A DNA stretch of 64,000 nucleotides, taken from contig OZ038383.1 of assembly GCA_964036045.1 (NCBI GenBank), forward strand, positions 111,077,188 to 111,141,187. Direction: 5' to 3'. Source of the DNA: Eutreptiella sp. 'Long Island Sound 2002' (Eukaryota > Euglenozoa > Euglenophyceae > Eutreptiales > Eutreptiaceae). Below, one piece after another: positions 41,868-51,490 of this stretch (its first letter is position 1; every line of letters begins with the position of its first letter). The notes beneath the pieces were generated by a model. It had not been told where the DNA came from. It saw only the letters and a program-made list of their open reading frames with translations, and made no database searches. Position numbers and translations under genes: made by a program.

Positions 41868-43343
41868 TCATCGCCCTGAGCTCTCCCCTGATACATTTTG
41901 AGCGCTTGTGAGGTCGACGGATTGTCCCTTACTTGCTTGCTCTCTTACATCTTCCGGTGACCTGCCATCAGAGTGGCCATATACCCCCCCCTGCTGAATC
42001 CAGAGGAGGATGGCCCCTCTCTTCTTCTACTCGTCACTCCCCCGCCTGCTGAATCCTTGAGAAACCAGGCAGGACGACTGACCATTTTTTTTGAGCTCTT
42101 AGGGCCTTGAAGCCTATACGACGTTGCGCAACGGATGCCGCTGTCATCGGCATTGCGATTTTATGGTGTGTGGTCTGGTCCCATGGCACTTGCGGGGTCC
42201 AGACCAGTCTACGTGTGTCTGCAGACTATATATGGCCTGAACTCAGGCGTTTTCCTGTCCACCCTCCTGCATATGCCTTATCCTAACCGGGGCGTGGTTT
42301 GGCGCTCTGTCCAGAGTGTGTTTACACGCCTTTTACCCCGCTTATCGCTTGTTTTTCTGTCCCCCAGGATATGTGCTTCTGTATGTTGAGTTTGTCAGCC
42401 CATCACCGAAAAGGGGACTGTGATTCCCCCGAGGGGATGCGAATCGACTACGAAGGCGCCTTGAGTCGCCGTTTACATGCTCCTACGCAAGGTCCAGCCT
42501 GGACCAGTACCTAAGTACAGATTCTTCTGTTTGAGTGGCTGTGATGTGCTGAGATCCTGATGGCACCAGGCGGGATGCGCAGTTGCCTGAATGCACTCCC
42601 AGCGGTCCGCCACTGTCAGTCCCAGTGTGAGCCTACCGACTCGCAGACGCACTTGCAGTCGGGTGGGGGCCTCCGGTGCTCCTGACCTCGGTCAGTCTGC
42701 CTGGGAAACTAGTGGTTTGAGGAGTCGACGCCTCCGCCCACACTGCATGAGGACTCCCTCATGTATGGCCTTCGTGGTAATAGGGCGAGGGAAAAGACGG
42801 CCTTGATGCCCGATCCCTTAAGGAGGAGCTCGTTCGGCTGTACCACTCTGGACTCGCGTCGTGGATATGGACATGGTGCGCCCGAGGAAGGACCCATGGG
42901 GACTCTCCCCCAGCTGGCGGGCCTTGGGAAGCTTGGGGTAGCCTGATGGATCTTTGTGGTCGCTTTCGACCTGTGGGACCACCTCGGTCGTCGTGTGAAG
43001 CCTATGTTGGCCGTGTATGCCACTGCCACTGTGGTAGTGACCGTCGCAGCCGGCACCCGGTGCGCCTGGTATGGGTTAACGGGTCCTTTGGATGCCGAAC
43101 AATCGCCGCCAGGACCCGGGACTTGATACTTGATACTATACTTGAAGTTACAAGACTCTACAGCACTATACCTGTCTTACCGTGGGTTGACGTCGGCAAC
43201 CTGGCCCAAGACCAGCCTGAGGTGTGTGGTACGACTACCCCCCCCCCAGGGGATGGTCCGGGGATACCCCCCACCCTCAGGGGATGGTCCTGGGTACCCG
43301 CTGCCATGCGTGGTGTTATCGAGCCCCCCCCAGGGTTTGCTCT
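41868..43343 (+). other. 3' untranslated region of gypsy 2
   Basis: About 1.48 kb lie between the pol stop and the PPT. Short open frames have no recognisable domain. A small direct repeat of CAGGGGATGGTCC occurs near 43,247-43,290. Confidence 0.65.
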
Positions 43344-43354
43344 AAGGAGGGGGG
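43344..43354 (+). promoter_or_regulatory. Polypurine tract
   Basis: AAGGAGGGGGG sits directly before the LTR's first bases TG, the standard primer site for plus-strand DNA synthesis. It fixes the LTR start. Confidence 0.85.
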
Positions 43355-46300
43355 TGAAGCGGTACCCAGAACCCCATGACCATGGTGGGGTATACAACCG
43401 GTCTCTGTGTGCCCACTAACCCCATGTACAGAGGGGAAGACGCCCGGTGAAGCCCTGTGAGAGCCCGGCAGGAGCGTGTCCCTTGCCGTAAAGCCCCCGT
43501 GACGGCATTCCGGCCACATGGGGCATGTTACCATGTACCGGCAAACTGCCATTTGCCGGTATCTTACTATTTCACGCCAATCTGCCCCGCACCGCCTTCG
43601 GCCGTCGATTCGGCAACCTAACCCTAACAACAGATGTAGGTAAGATGTGTTTGTGTGAGAGATCTGGGCATTTCAGCTATTAGCGGCCGCATCGGTAACC
43701 GATGCATCGCCCGCTGAGATTTACACATCAGAATATCAGGAATCAACAGGGTTTTATTTTCATATTGTTTCCGTAAATGTTCACGCTTCCGTTCTGATAA
43801 TCAATGTTTTGACTGCTGGCGGTTGGCTCGCAACTTTAGCGTAACCGCCAGTTTAACTGTTATTTACAGACATTTTAGCGCAATCCGTGACGAAGACTCT
43901 AAAGTCTTCAGGAATTGCATTGATGCATCTGCAATTTTCACATTGTACACTCGCAACCTTAATCCGAATTTTTCAGGATGTCGAAATCGGATTTTCGACT
44001 TCGACATCCCCGCACTCGATTTGACCTCTTTCGAGTGGACCTACGTGCTTCCCTATGCACGAATCAACTTTCCTTTTGTCTTGCCCTCCATTTGTCTTAG
44101 AGATATGGGCAAAACAAAGTTGATTCGTGAGGCCACTTGTGAGGGTCATATCTCGTGCTGCTTGCGAGGAATGGCAATAAGGAAGCATGGGACGTATTCA
44201 CAATACTCCCGACGTAATTAGGAAAGCTTTATACGCCTTGCGTCTCCACACGTGCGCGTTAGCGTAATGGATCATGGTCAAGAGGGTAGAGTTTGCGTTA
44301 TAACTCTTTGGCCATGATATTGCGTGCGTTAAGATAACTTTCGAGTGTAGCGCGCGAGTGTTGGTGTTGCATAGGAACTTTCCTTGAGTTTCTATGAGCG
44401 ATTGACACAAAGTTATGCCCTTGCAGGGGCATGACATATCGTGGGGGGAGCTACCTTTTTGGGCAGTATGTGGTATGTGCCATGTGTTGTATTGTGTGCC
44501 CATTTGGCGGGTTTGGCTAAGAGCGATACACCCACCAATGGACCTCATATTGCACGAGGCTCTTCCTTATACTCCCGACGATCAATTGCAAGCCTAACCT
44601 TCGTGGAGGGAAGCTTGTGTGGCGATCCCAAAGCGATGCGTTGGGAGCAAGGTGTGTGTTTTGCAATTTTCCATATTTTCATGTGCCCACTTGGGAAGTA
44701 GCGCTCGTAACCTTTCAAAGCGCCCCAAGTGGAGCACATATGTGGAATCGAAGGTCATTGGTGTCAAGTTATTGTGTTTAGAAGGATGGGTCGATTACTC
44801 AATCCAAGCCGAAGATATTATAATATATTTGTGCGCCCTTCAAGGCACTTTTGGGTGTTTTTTCGCCAATATTGCTGTTTTTTGCCCGTCATGATGTCAA
44901 GTGGCGACCGTGTATCTCAACGTTGCGCTCAATTGACATCATGACCCAAGTATGTTATGAGGGTACATACTTCGGTGCCCAACATATCTTAGACCCGGCG
45001 AATAACTCCTCTTGGGCTTGGCATACCGTGGCCGCCATGTTGGCGATTTGGGACTATCCCAAATCATGGGCTCACTTGGCGACCCTGCCATTCCCAAAAC
45101 GAGAGGAGTTGGGCGACGCCCAAAAATTATGTTGGACACGTATGACTTGATACCAATCCTATGGCACACTCCGGTCCAAGTCGGGCATGTGCCTCATTTG
45201 CCCCAACCATGAGTGTGCGCATTTTCGGCCATTTTGAGCAATTTTCCACATTTTCTGCCCGCCGTGCACCATGTTCAGCTACCTCGTGCACGCCGGACGC
45301 ATGGACCAATGGACCATATATGACATGGGTGTTATGCATATTGGTCCCCATGGTTCACACACCACGTGGGTGAAGCGGAGCAACCTTCGTTAAGGTGCTA
45401 GCGCAAAGTGAGTGTGGGCAATTTTGCCATTTTGGCATTTGAGGACCCAATTGGGATTGTCACCACGCCGAGTGGCATGGAGATCTTTGAGAGCCAAGGG
45501 CATGGGAGTCTCAGTTGGACTCCCGGTGGATCGCGTATGGAATGGCAGATCCCATCTCCAAGCCGGCGTGAAGATATACTATTGGGAGCACCCCCGAATT
45601 TTGGCTCATTTCGAGCAGCCAAAATGACCCCATCTTTGGACCCCAATTTCACCCCCCCGTGTGGTCAATTGGCGGTCCCATATCTCTATGCCCACAGGGA
45701 CCCCGGACCTAATTTCAAGTTGTACACTCAGATAGAAGTCCTAGGTCCTGCCTCCTGTCCTCTGAGCCATTGGCCTTGCCCTGGCCGGGCGAGCCACGCG
45801 TAAGAATGATGCCAATTTTGGTGATTTTGGCATCATGACCCCACTTGACGAACCCGTGGTGCCCTGATGCCGGGACCTCAGAGGGAACCAGGTTGGGTGA
45901 GGGCTCCAGCAAATTCGTACTCGAAAAGCATAGGGTCAGTTGCCTCGTCCCTACCTCTGGCGGGTCCGGACGAGGGGTCAATTTTGGAGATTTTTGAGCT
46001 AATATCAGTTTGGGCTGAAACAGCCCATTTTCAGCTACCAACTCCTAGGGGATAATGGCGGGGCCATATCTCTCGCTCAGAGAGGAGCTGGGACCTGCCG
46101 TTAAAGGAGCATAGGACACTACTGTCGGTTGGCCTTGGGGTTCGTTGGTTCCCAGGAACTCGCCTGTGGCTGGGCAGGACACCTCCCTTTTGGCAGGGTT
46201 TCAGGGTCCGGACTGAGCAGGGCATGGGTTGTGTTTGAGCCCCCGCCCCCACCAGCCACTGAGAGCGTCGGACCTGGGATTAGGATATGAGTTGGGACTG

Positions 46301-46540
46301 AGTGTCTATTGTCCTGTGATGCCCTTACCCCAGTCCAGTCTTAACCCCATGTGTACATATCCTGATGTGTTGCTGTACATACTTTTGTTCCCTTGTTTCA
46401 GAGTGGCAAGGATCCTGAAACGCTTTGTCACATGACACGAGCGTAATGATGCCCTTGTGAGCGTAGTGCTTTGCCTGCCTGCTCACCTGTGCGTGTCCAC
46501 CGCAGCGTCCCGTGGCCAGGCCCCCCACGGGAACGCGTCA
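43355..46540 (+). repeat. 3' LTR of gypsy 2 (3,186 bp)
   Basis: It starts TGAAGCGGTACCC after the PPT and ends ACGCGTCA. It is highly similar over its full length to the reverse complement of 53,301-56,489. It contains the palindrome GCATCGGTAACCGATGC at 43,689-43,705 and many hairpin-prone stretches. Both copies hold a roughly 130-codon open frame (43,823-44,221) that I do not regard as a gene. LTRs this long are at the upper end for gypsy elements. Confidence 0.92.
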
Positions 46541-48556
46541 GCACGGCTCAAGCCAGCCTCTCTCGATGAAGTCACGGAGGATCTTCTCCATGGCCCCCTT
46601 CCTCTCGCCCCTCAGGGCAAACTCCCGGTGCCGATACACACGGGGGTCCTGCTTCAGTCGTATCTTGGCCTCGCCATCCGGTCCACGCACCAGTGGGGGA
46701 AACACAGGCTTCCCGCTGAAGAAGGTGTCCCCATACTTCTGCTTCAGCCTGGCCCTCAATGCCTGGATCTTGGGGCAATCATCGGACTCTGCCTTGGCTT
46801 TTCCGGGCACCTGGACCACTGAGCTTACTTGAGGGGTAGCGACCCCGCTCAGCTTCAGCTCAGGCGGTCTTCCCAGGTGGCCCAAAGGGCCATCTCTGGT
46901 CTTGCCTCGGAATATGTCGCCGTAGGTGGGTGGGTTACCGCCGATTGGCTTGTCCTGGCTGGACATGTAGTCCAGCACCCCCTGCACGAAGGTGTTCCCA
47001 TCATAGGAACCGGAGACGATGGAGTCCACTTCCCACCAGGCTTTGTCCTGGCCCTTGCCCTCACGCTGACTTCCCCAGTTGTGAAAGGGCTGATCCATAT
47101 ACCCCTGAACCAGATCCAACTCCTCTTCAGTGAGGGGGTCTTCCGATTCTCCGATGTCAACAGGGGAAACCGCAAAGCATTGCCGCCATGGCTCCGCTAT
47201 GATACGGTTGACACATACGAAATCCGTGGTGTCGGCCTGACCAAGGCCCCCATCCACATAGTGGAATTCTGTTGGCCATCTCTGGGGTGGCATGGGCTGT
47301 CCCTTAGCGTCCTGATAGACACTCTCTCCAGCCGGTAGGACGACCTTGTTTGAGGTCACGTTGGTCAATGAGACTACCCAATGTCAGGTACTCTCCTCCT
47401 CGGTGCATCCCATGGGAACGACCAGCACTGCCTTGGAGCGGTCCTTGCGGATCTTCGCTACCGCCCTTGGAATGTCCCAACGGGGGCAATGGATCCACAT
47501 CAATCCCTGATGCGGACCCCAGTGCTTCTTCCACGCGGAGTCCTGGGCGCTCCAGTACTTCTCACAAACCCGAAGATGGGCGGAGGTTCCTGAAGAGAAC
47601 ACATCCAGGGCCAGATCCGAAGCTCCCAGGTCCGCGACCACTCGGCTCGCCACTTCCGGCATTACGCCGTACTCCTGATTTGCTGGCCCAGTTGGCTCAG
47701 TGTCCAGCGCGGCTACTCCGAGCTGATTGCGTTCGGGGTGGATCCATTGGCATTCCACATGGTGCTCAGGTGACGAAAGCCACGAGAGCTGGTCGTCCTG
47801 GTACAGGGTCATGGAGGCCTGGGCCGGGAGGACGCCGGAGTCCGTCTCCATCATGAAGTCGTACCCAACGATCATGTCCCAGTCCATCTCGGCCTCGTAG
47901 AAGCGACCTTGCAGGAGGATTTCCTTGCCGAGGTCTGGGCGGCTCAGCTCACGGTGGTTCACGAATTGCAGCCCAATGGCCGCTTCCCTCGTGCCTCCCA
48001 CCATGTACTGGCCGTTCGCCACCTTCAGCCTGACAGGTTTCCGACTGTCGGTCAAACACTCTGGCGGAAGTAGGCCAGCCTTGACCAAGCTGACCTGAGC
48101 GCCCGTGTCGACCAACACGTCGAAGACCTTTTCCACTTCCCCGCATAAGGCACGGACCTTAAGGTGCAACTGCCGCTCACGCCCAACTCGGCGCACGGCG
48201 TGCAAGCTCAGGATCTCCGGCCGTTCCAGAAGCTCGACAAGCGACTGGTGCAGGTCGTGGACAATGGGCGCAGGCTGCCCATCTGCAGCATCCAGCTGCG
48301 GTCTGGGTGATCCTCCGATACTGTCGGATAGATCTTGAAGTACATCAAACACATTCTTGGTCGCGAAGGATGGACGGGTGCAAGGGTTCGTGCCTTCACT
48401 TGCCCTCACCCCGCCTCCGCGACTGGGTGCCAGACCGGGCCTTCCGCCCGCGGCAATCCCTTTGTGCTTATCGAATCCCGACTGGGATGGTGTGGCGCTT
48501 CCCACGACACCATCCTGCGACCGCCCTAGCTGGGGCCCTTGGCTGCAGGGGCTCCG
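46541..48556 (-). pseudogene. pol: Gypsy 3 pol fragment: protease - methyltransferase-like - start of RT
   Basis: It is in frame with gag after TAG-CGG. Protease: LVDTGAQVSLVKAGLLP. The methyltransferase-like segment matches element 2, again with HCPRWD in place of an NPPF motif. An in-frame TGA at 47,384-47,386 replaces the CGA of element 2, a second independent CGA-to-TGA nonsense change in this family. RT is lost after IERGWLEPC, and the apparent stop at 46,538 is supplied by the neighbouring LTR's TCA end. No ATG lies near the start of the frame. Confidence 0.9.
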
Positions 48557-48559
48557 CTA
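48554..48559 (-). promoter_or_regulatory. UAG-CGG readthrough site between gag and pol (gypsy 3)
   Basis: Gag ends TTDAP, then TAG CGG, with pol in the same frame. It is identical to the site of element 2. Confidence 0.7.
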
Positions 48560-51289
48560 GGGGGCGTCGGTTGTGGAAGTAGGGGCACTCTCCTCGGCAT
48601 CAACCTCGTTGACACCCTTCTTCCTTCCCCTGTTCCTAGGCTTCTTGTCCTTGTCCTTGTTCTTGTCGTTCTCGTTGTTCTCCTTGTTCTGGTTATCCGA
48701 CCTGGGGACCCAGTTCCTCTTGATCTCCTGGATCTCCTTAGCTAACTCGGTCCCCAACGACATCAGCTTGGAGAGCTCGTCCTTGTCCACCTCCACTTTG
48801 GCCTCCCAGATACCCGCAGGTGCACGCTTCTTCGACCCGTGCGCCTTCTTGTAGGCCTCCGTGTCGGCCTGGTGGGTGGGGCATGTTAGGTGGTCATGGT
48901 TGAAGCCTTTCTTCCTCCCATAACACTGGAAACAGCCCTGAGGGTGAGCTCGTATGAAATTTCCAAAGGACAGCGGAGGGTCGCCAATGCGGCCAGGGTC
49001 CCTCTTCTCCTTCTTCTTCCAACCCGGCTGCAGGGGCTTCCAGCTTCCCCGGTGGTTCCCCGCGCCGTTGTGGGCCACGAAGGCACAAACGGCCATCTCG
49101 GCAGGCTCATCGTCGTCGTCATCGTCGACGACAGCTTCATCGCCATCGGCTCCCGCTGGGTCCATGGCAGCTTCCCCGCCAGGCCCCTCGCCAACGTAGT
49201 TTACGTCGCGGTCGCCGGGCCTCAACCCGCGGGTGTGGTGGAGGTTCCGGTACTCCTTGAGTACTTCCTCTCCAACCCACTCCAGGATCTCGTCGCAGCT
49301 CATCCGCGCCGGGATGGCCTGCAGACGGATGGTCTGGCCGCTCACGTCACACTCGTCAAGGCGCCACATCGCGGTCTTCTCGCGATCGCCCGAGACGGTG
49401 ATGAGGAGAGCGTTCCGCAGGGAGTGCCGTTTGGCATCCCGGGCCACGTTCTTCCTCGTCCAAGCCACCACGTTCGTATGATACTCTTTGGGGAGCATCA
49501 TCTTGACCGTGTGGTTGGACTTGGCCCTCTTGGCTTCCTCCTTGGTGACCCTTTTGATCCATGCTTCCGGCAGCATGGAGAGCAGGCGAGCCTGCTCGTC
49601 ACCCTCGTTCCAGTCCTCCACGTTGCGGCGGAAGAGGGTGTATTGCCCTCGGAACTCTCGCCAGTCCCGTAGGCGGATCTCCCGTCCATCATGCTGAAGC
49701 TTGATGGACTTCCACCGCTTGGCAGCCACCTGCGGAGCATCCGTCCGCTCCTGCTCGTTGAGCCACTTCTTGGCTTCCTTGAGGGTCTTGACTTTCCCCT
49801 CCTTGGTCGCCACGAAGTACAGCTCTTGGAGCACCTCCGGCAGGCGGTACCTGAACCGTCTGACGACATATTTCTCCGCGTCTGCGGGATCCATGTCTTC
49901 AGTGACGGTCACCCCCCAATCGTCCAGCTTCTCCAAGAAGCGGTCGAGGTTGAGGGGGTTGCCGTCGTACATGGGGGGCTTGATGTCCTTCAAGTCTTCC
50001 CACACGGTGGCATCCGCGGCCTTAGAGACCATGAACGCCGGCCGCGAGGTCGACCGAGGTTCCCATCGGCCTCTTCCACGGACTCCCACGGCTGCCACTT
50101 CCATCTCCTCCCCGGTATCTGCGTGGCCACGCCGTGGTTCCTCCATGTACGCTGAACCTGGATGTTCACGCCATATTCCTTCCATGTATGACTCCTCATC
50201 ACGGCGCCGGCGGCTGCGTTCAGCGGCCTCCCGTCGTACACCACGCGGCGGGGAGATGTCGAACTCCTCCAGGTCCACGTCCAGGTCCTCACGTCCGCCG
50301 ACATCCCACTCCACGTCTCCTCTGGGGACCTCATCCCTGAGTCCACCATAACGTCCACCAGCCATTGGGATTGGCTCCAGGGGTTGTGCGGGGCGTCGGG
50401 GGCGTACCGGTGTCCGCGGTGGAGCACGGCGGTTGTGGTACTCCGCGCTGAGCCACTCATCACGCCAATCCTCACTGCCACTGCCGGGCGGCACGCCCTC
50501 GTTGCGGCGGCCCGCGCTGTGGTGAGAGGGGGCGCTGAGAGAGGGGGCACTGGCGCTGGGGCGACTCCTGGGGGCTCTGCCGGGGGCGTGGGGTCTGCCT
50601 GGACCTGGTCCGGGTCCCCAGCCGTCGTCCGACGAGCCAGACTCCAGGGGTGGGTGGTCGCTGCCGACGCTCCCACGGGCTTCCAGCGCGTCCAGCCCCT
50701 GCTGCAGGCCGCTGAGGACCTTGTTCAGCGACCTGGTCTCGCCCCTGGCGATGTCCAGCAGCTTCTGGGTGGCAGTGGCGACGCTGGCGCTCTTCACCAT
50801 CTTGATCTTGGCGATGTCCAGCTCTCTCTGTGCGCGCGCGGCGACCCTGGCGATGCGAGTCATCTCGCCCTTGCCCGTGTCTACCTCACGCTCGAGGTAC
50901 TGGACCCTCCTGCGGAGGTAGACAATCCACCGCCGGGTGGCATCCGGGTTGCCGTCCCCTGATGGGTCGTCGGGGTCCCCAGGGGGTTCTCCAGGAGGGC
51001 CTCCACCGAATCCGCCGGGTCCAGGGGGTCCTCCCCCGCCCGGTGGTCCGCCTCCAGGGGGTCCACTGGGTGGGCGTCCTCCAGGGGGTCCTGATGGTCC
51101 TCCGTCAGGGGGTCCCGGTGGGTCTCCGCCAGGTCGCCTCGGTGGGTCCGAGGATGGGGGCTTCTTCGTGTAGTCGAAGTCCATGTCGTCATCCTCGTCC
51201 ATGTCGCCCCACCTAGGCGTCTCGGTCTCGGAAGACTCCGAGCTCCGGTAAGGAGGAGGGAGATCCTCATCCTCACCTTCCGGCTCCAT
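48557..51289 (-). CDS. gag: Gypsy 3 Gag (intact)
   Basis: The first ATG is at 51,289 (MEPEGEDEDLPPP); the frame is open further upstream to 51,490. A G/P-rich repeat (GGPPGGGGPPGPGG) is followed by a coiled coil (WIVYLRRRVQYLEREVDTGKGEM ... LNKVLSGLQQGLDALEARG), an S/P/R-rich linker, and a capsid-like core (IKPPMYDGNPLNLDRFLEKLDDWG ... LLSMLPEAWIKRV). A Cys/His motif (CFQCYGRKKGFNHDHLTC) likely binds zinc and RNA, and a K/N-rich tail ends the protein. It is a structural protein of the particle. The frame is uninterrupted, unlike gag of element 2. It is in the same frame as the upstream coiled-coil ORF, separated only by TAG. Confidence 0.9.
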   Translation of the reverse strand: MEPEGEDEDLPPPYRSSESSETETPRWGDMDEDDDMDFDYTKKPPSSDPPRRPGGDPPGPPDGGPSGPPGGRPPSGPPGGGPPGGGGPPGPGGFGGGPPGEPPGDPDDPSGDGNPDATRRWIVYLRRRVQYLEREVDTGKGEMTRIARVAARAQRELDIAKIKMVKSASVATATQKLLDIARGETRSLNKVLSGLQQGLDALEARGSVGSDHPPLESGSSDDGWGPGPGPGRPHAPGRAPRSRPSASAPSLSAPSHHSAGRRNEGVPPGSGSEDWRDEWLSAEYHNRRAPPRTPVRPRRPAQPLEPIPMAGGRYGGLRDEVPRGDVEWDVGGREDLDVDLEEFDISPPRGVRREAAERSRRRRDEESYMEGIWREHPGSAYMEEPRRGHADTGEEMEVAAVGVRGRGRWEPRSTSRPAFMVSKAADATVWEDLKDIKPPMYDGNPLNLDRFLEKLDDWGVTVTEDMDPADAEKYVVRRFRYRLPEVLQELYFVATKEGKVKTLKEAKKWLNEQERTDAPQVAAKRWKSIKLQHDGREIRLRDWREFRGQYTLFRRNVEDWNEGDEQARLLSMLPEAWIKRVTKEEAKRAKSNHTVKMMLPKEYHTNVVAWTRKNVARDAKRHSLRNALLITVSGDREKTAMWRLDECDVSGQTIRLQAIPARMSCDEILEWVGEEVLKEYRNLHHTRGLRPGDRDVNYVGEGPGGEAAMDPAGADGDEAVVDDDDDDEPAEMAVCAFVAHNGAGNHRGSWKPLQPGWKKKEKRDPGRIGDPPLSFGNFIRAHPQGCFQCYGRKKGFNHDHLTCPTHQADTEAYKKAHGSKKRAPAGIWEAKVEVDKDELSKLMSLGTELAKEIQEIKRNWVPRSDNQNKENNENDKNKDKDKKPRNRGRKKGVNEVDAEESAPTSTTDAP

Positions 51290-51490
51290 GGGGACGTCTC
51301 CGCCTCCTCCGCCAGCCACTCCTCGGCGATGTCGGCGGCCTCCTTCATCCCCGTCGCTGGCGGTGAAGAAGGGGTCGCTGTCGTGGGGGTGTCCACCCGC
51401 TGGCCTCCGTGGCCTCTCGGGGGTCTTCCCCTTGCCCTTCCTCCGTCGATAGGCAGTGGGGCCACTGCTCCCACTGCTGCCAGTGTCCGC

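Larger units (their letters stand above)
34600..46540 (+). mobile_element. Ty3/gypsy chromovirus element 2 (5'-truncated)
   Basis: Its gag starts abruptly at a point equal to about residue 170 of the gag of element 3, so the 5' LTR, leader and gag N-terminus are missing. The 3' half is complete: pol to chromodomain, a 1.48-kb 3' UTR, PPT 43,344-43,354 and a 3' LTR 43,355-46,540. The LTR's terminal CA abuts the pol gene of element 3, in opposite orientation, so element 2 inserted into element 3. Confidence 0.9.

Noticed and set aside
43617-43633. Telomere-like CCTAACCCTAAC in the LTR
   Set aside because: Only about two units are present, inside both LTR copies; it is not a telomere.
43823-44221. 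Conserved roughly 130-codon ORF in both long LTRs (also 55,632-56,021)
   Set aside because: Both LTRs are near-identical DNA, so sharing is expected. The sequence includes a hairpin and shows no known domain.
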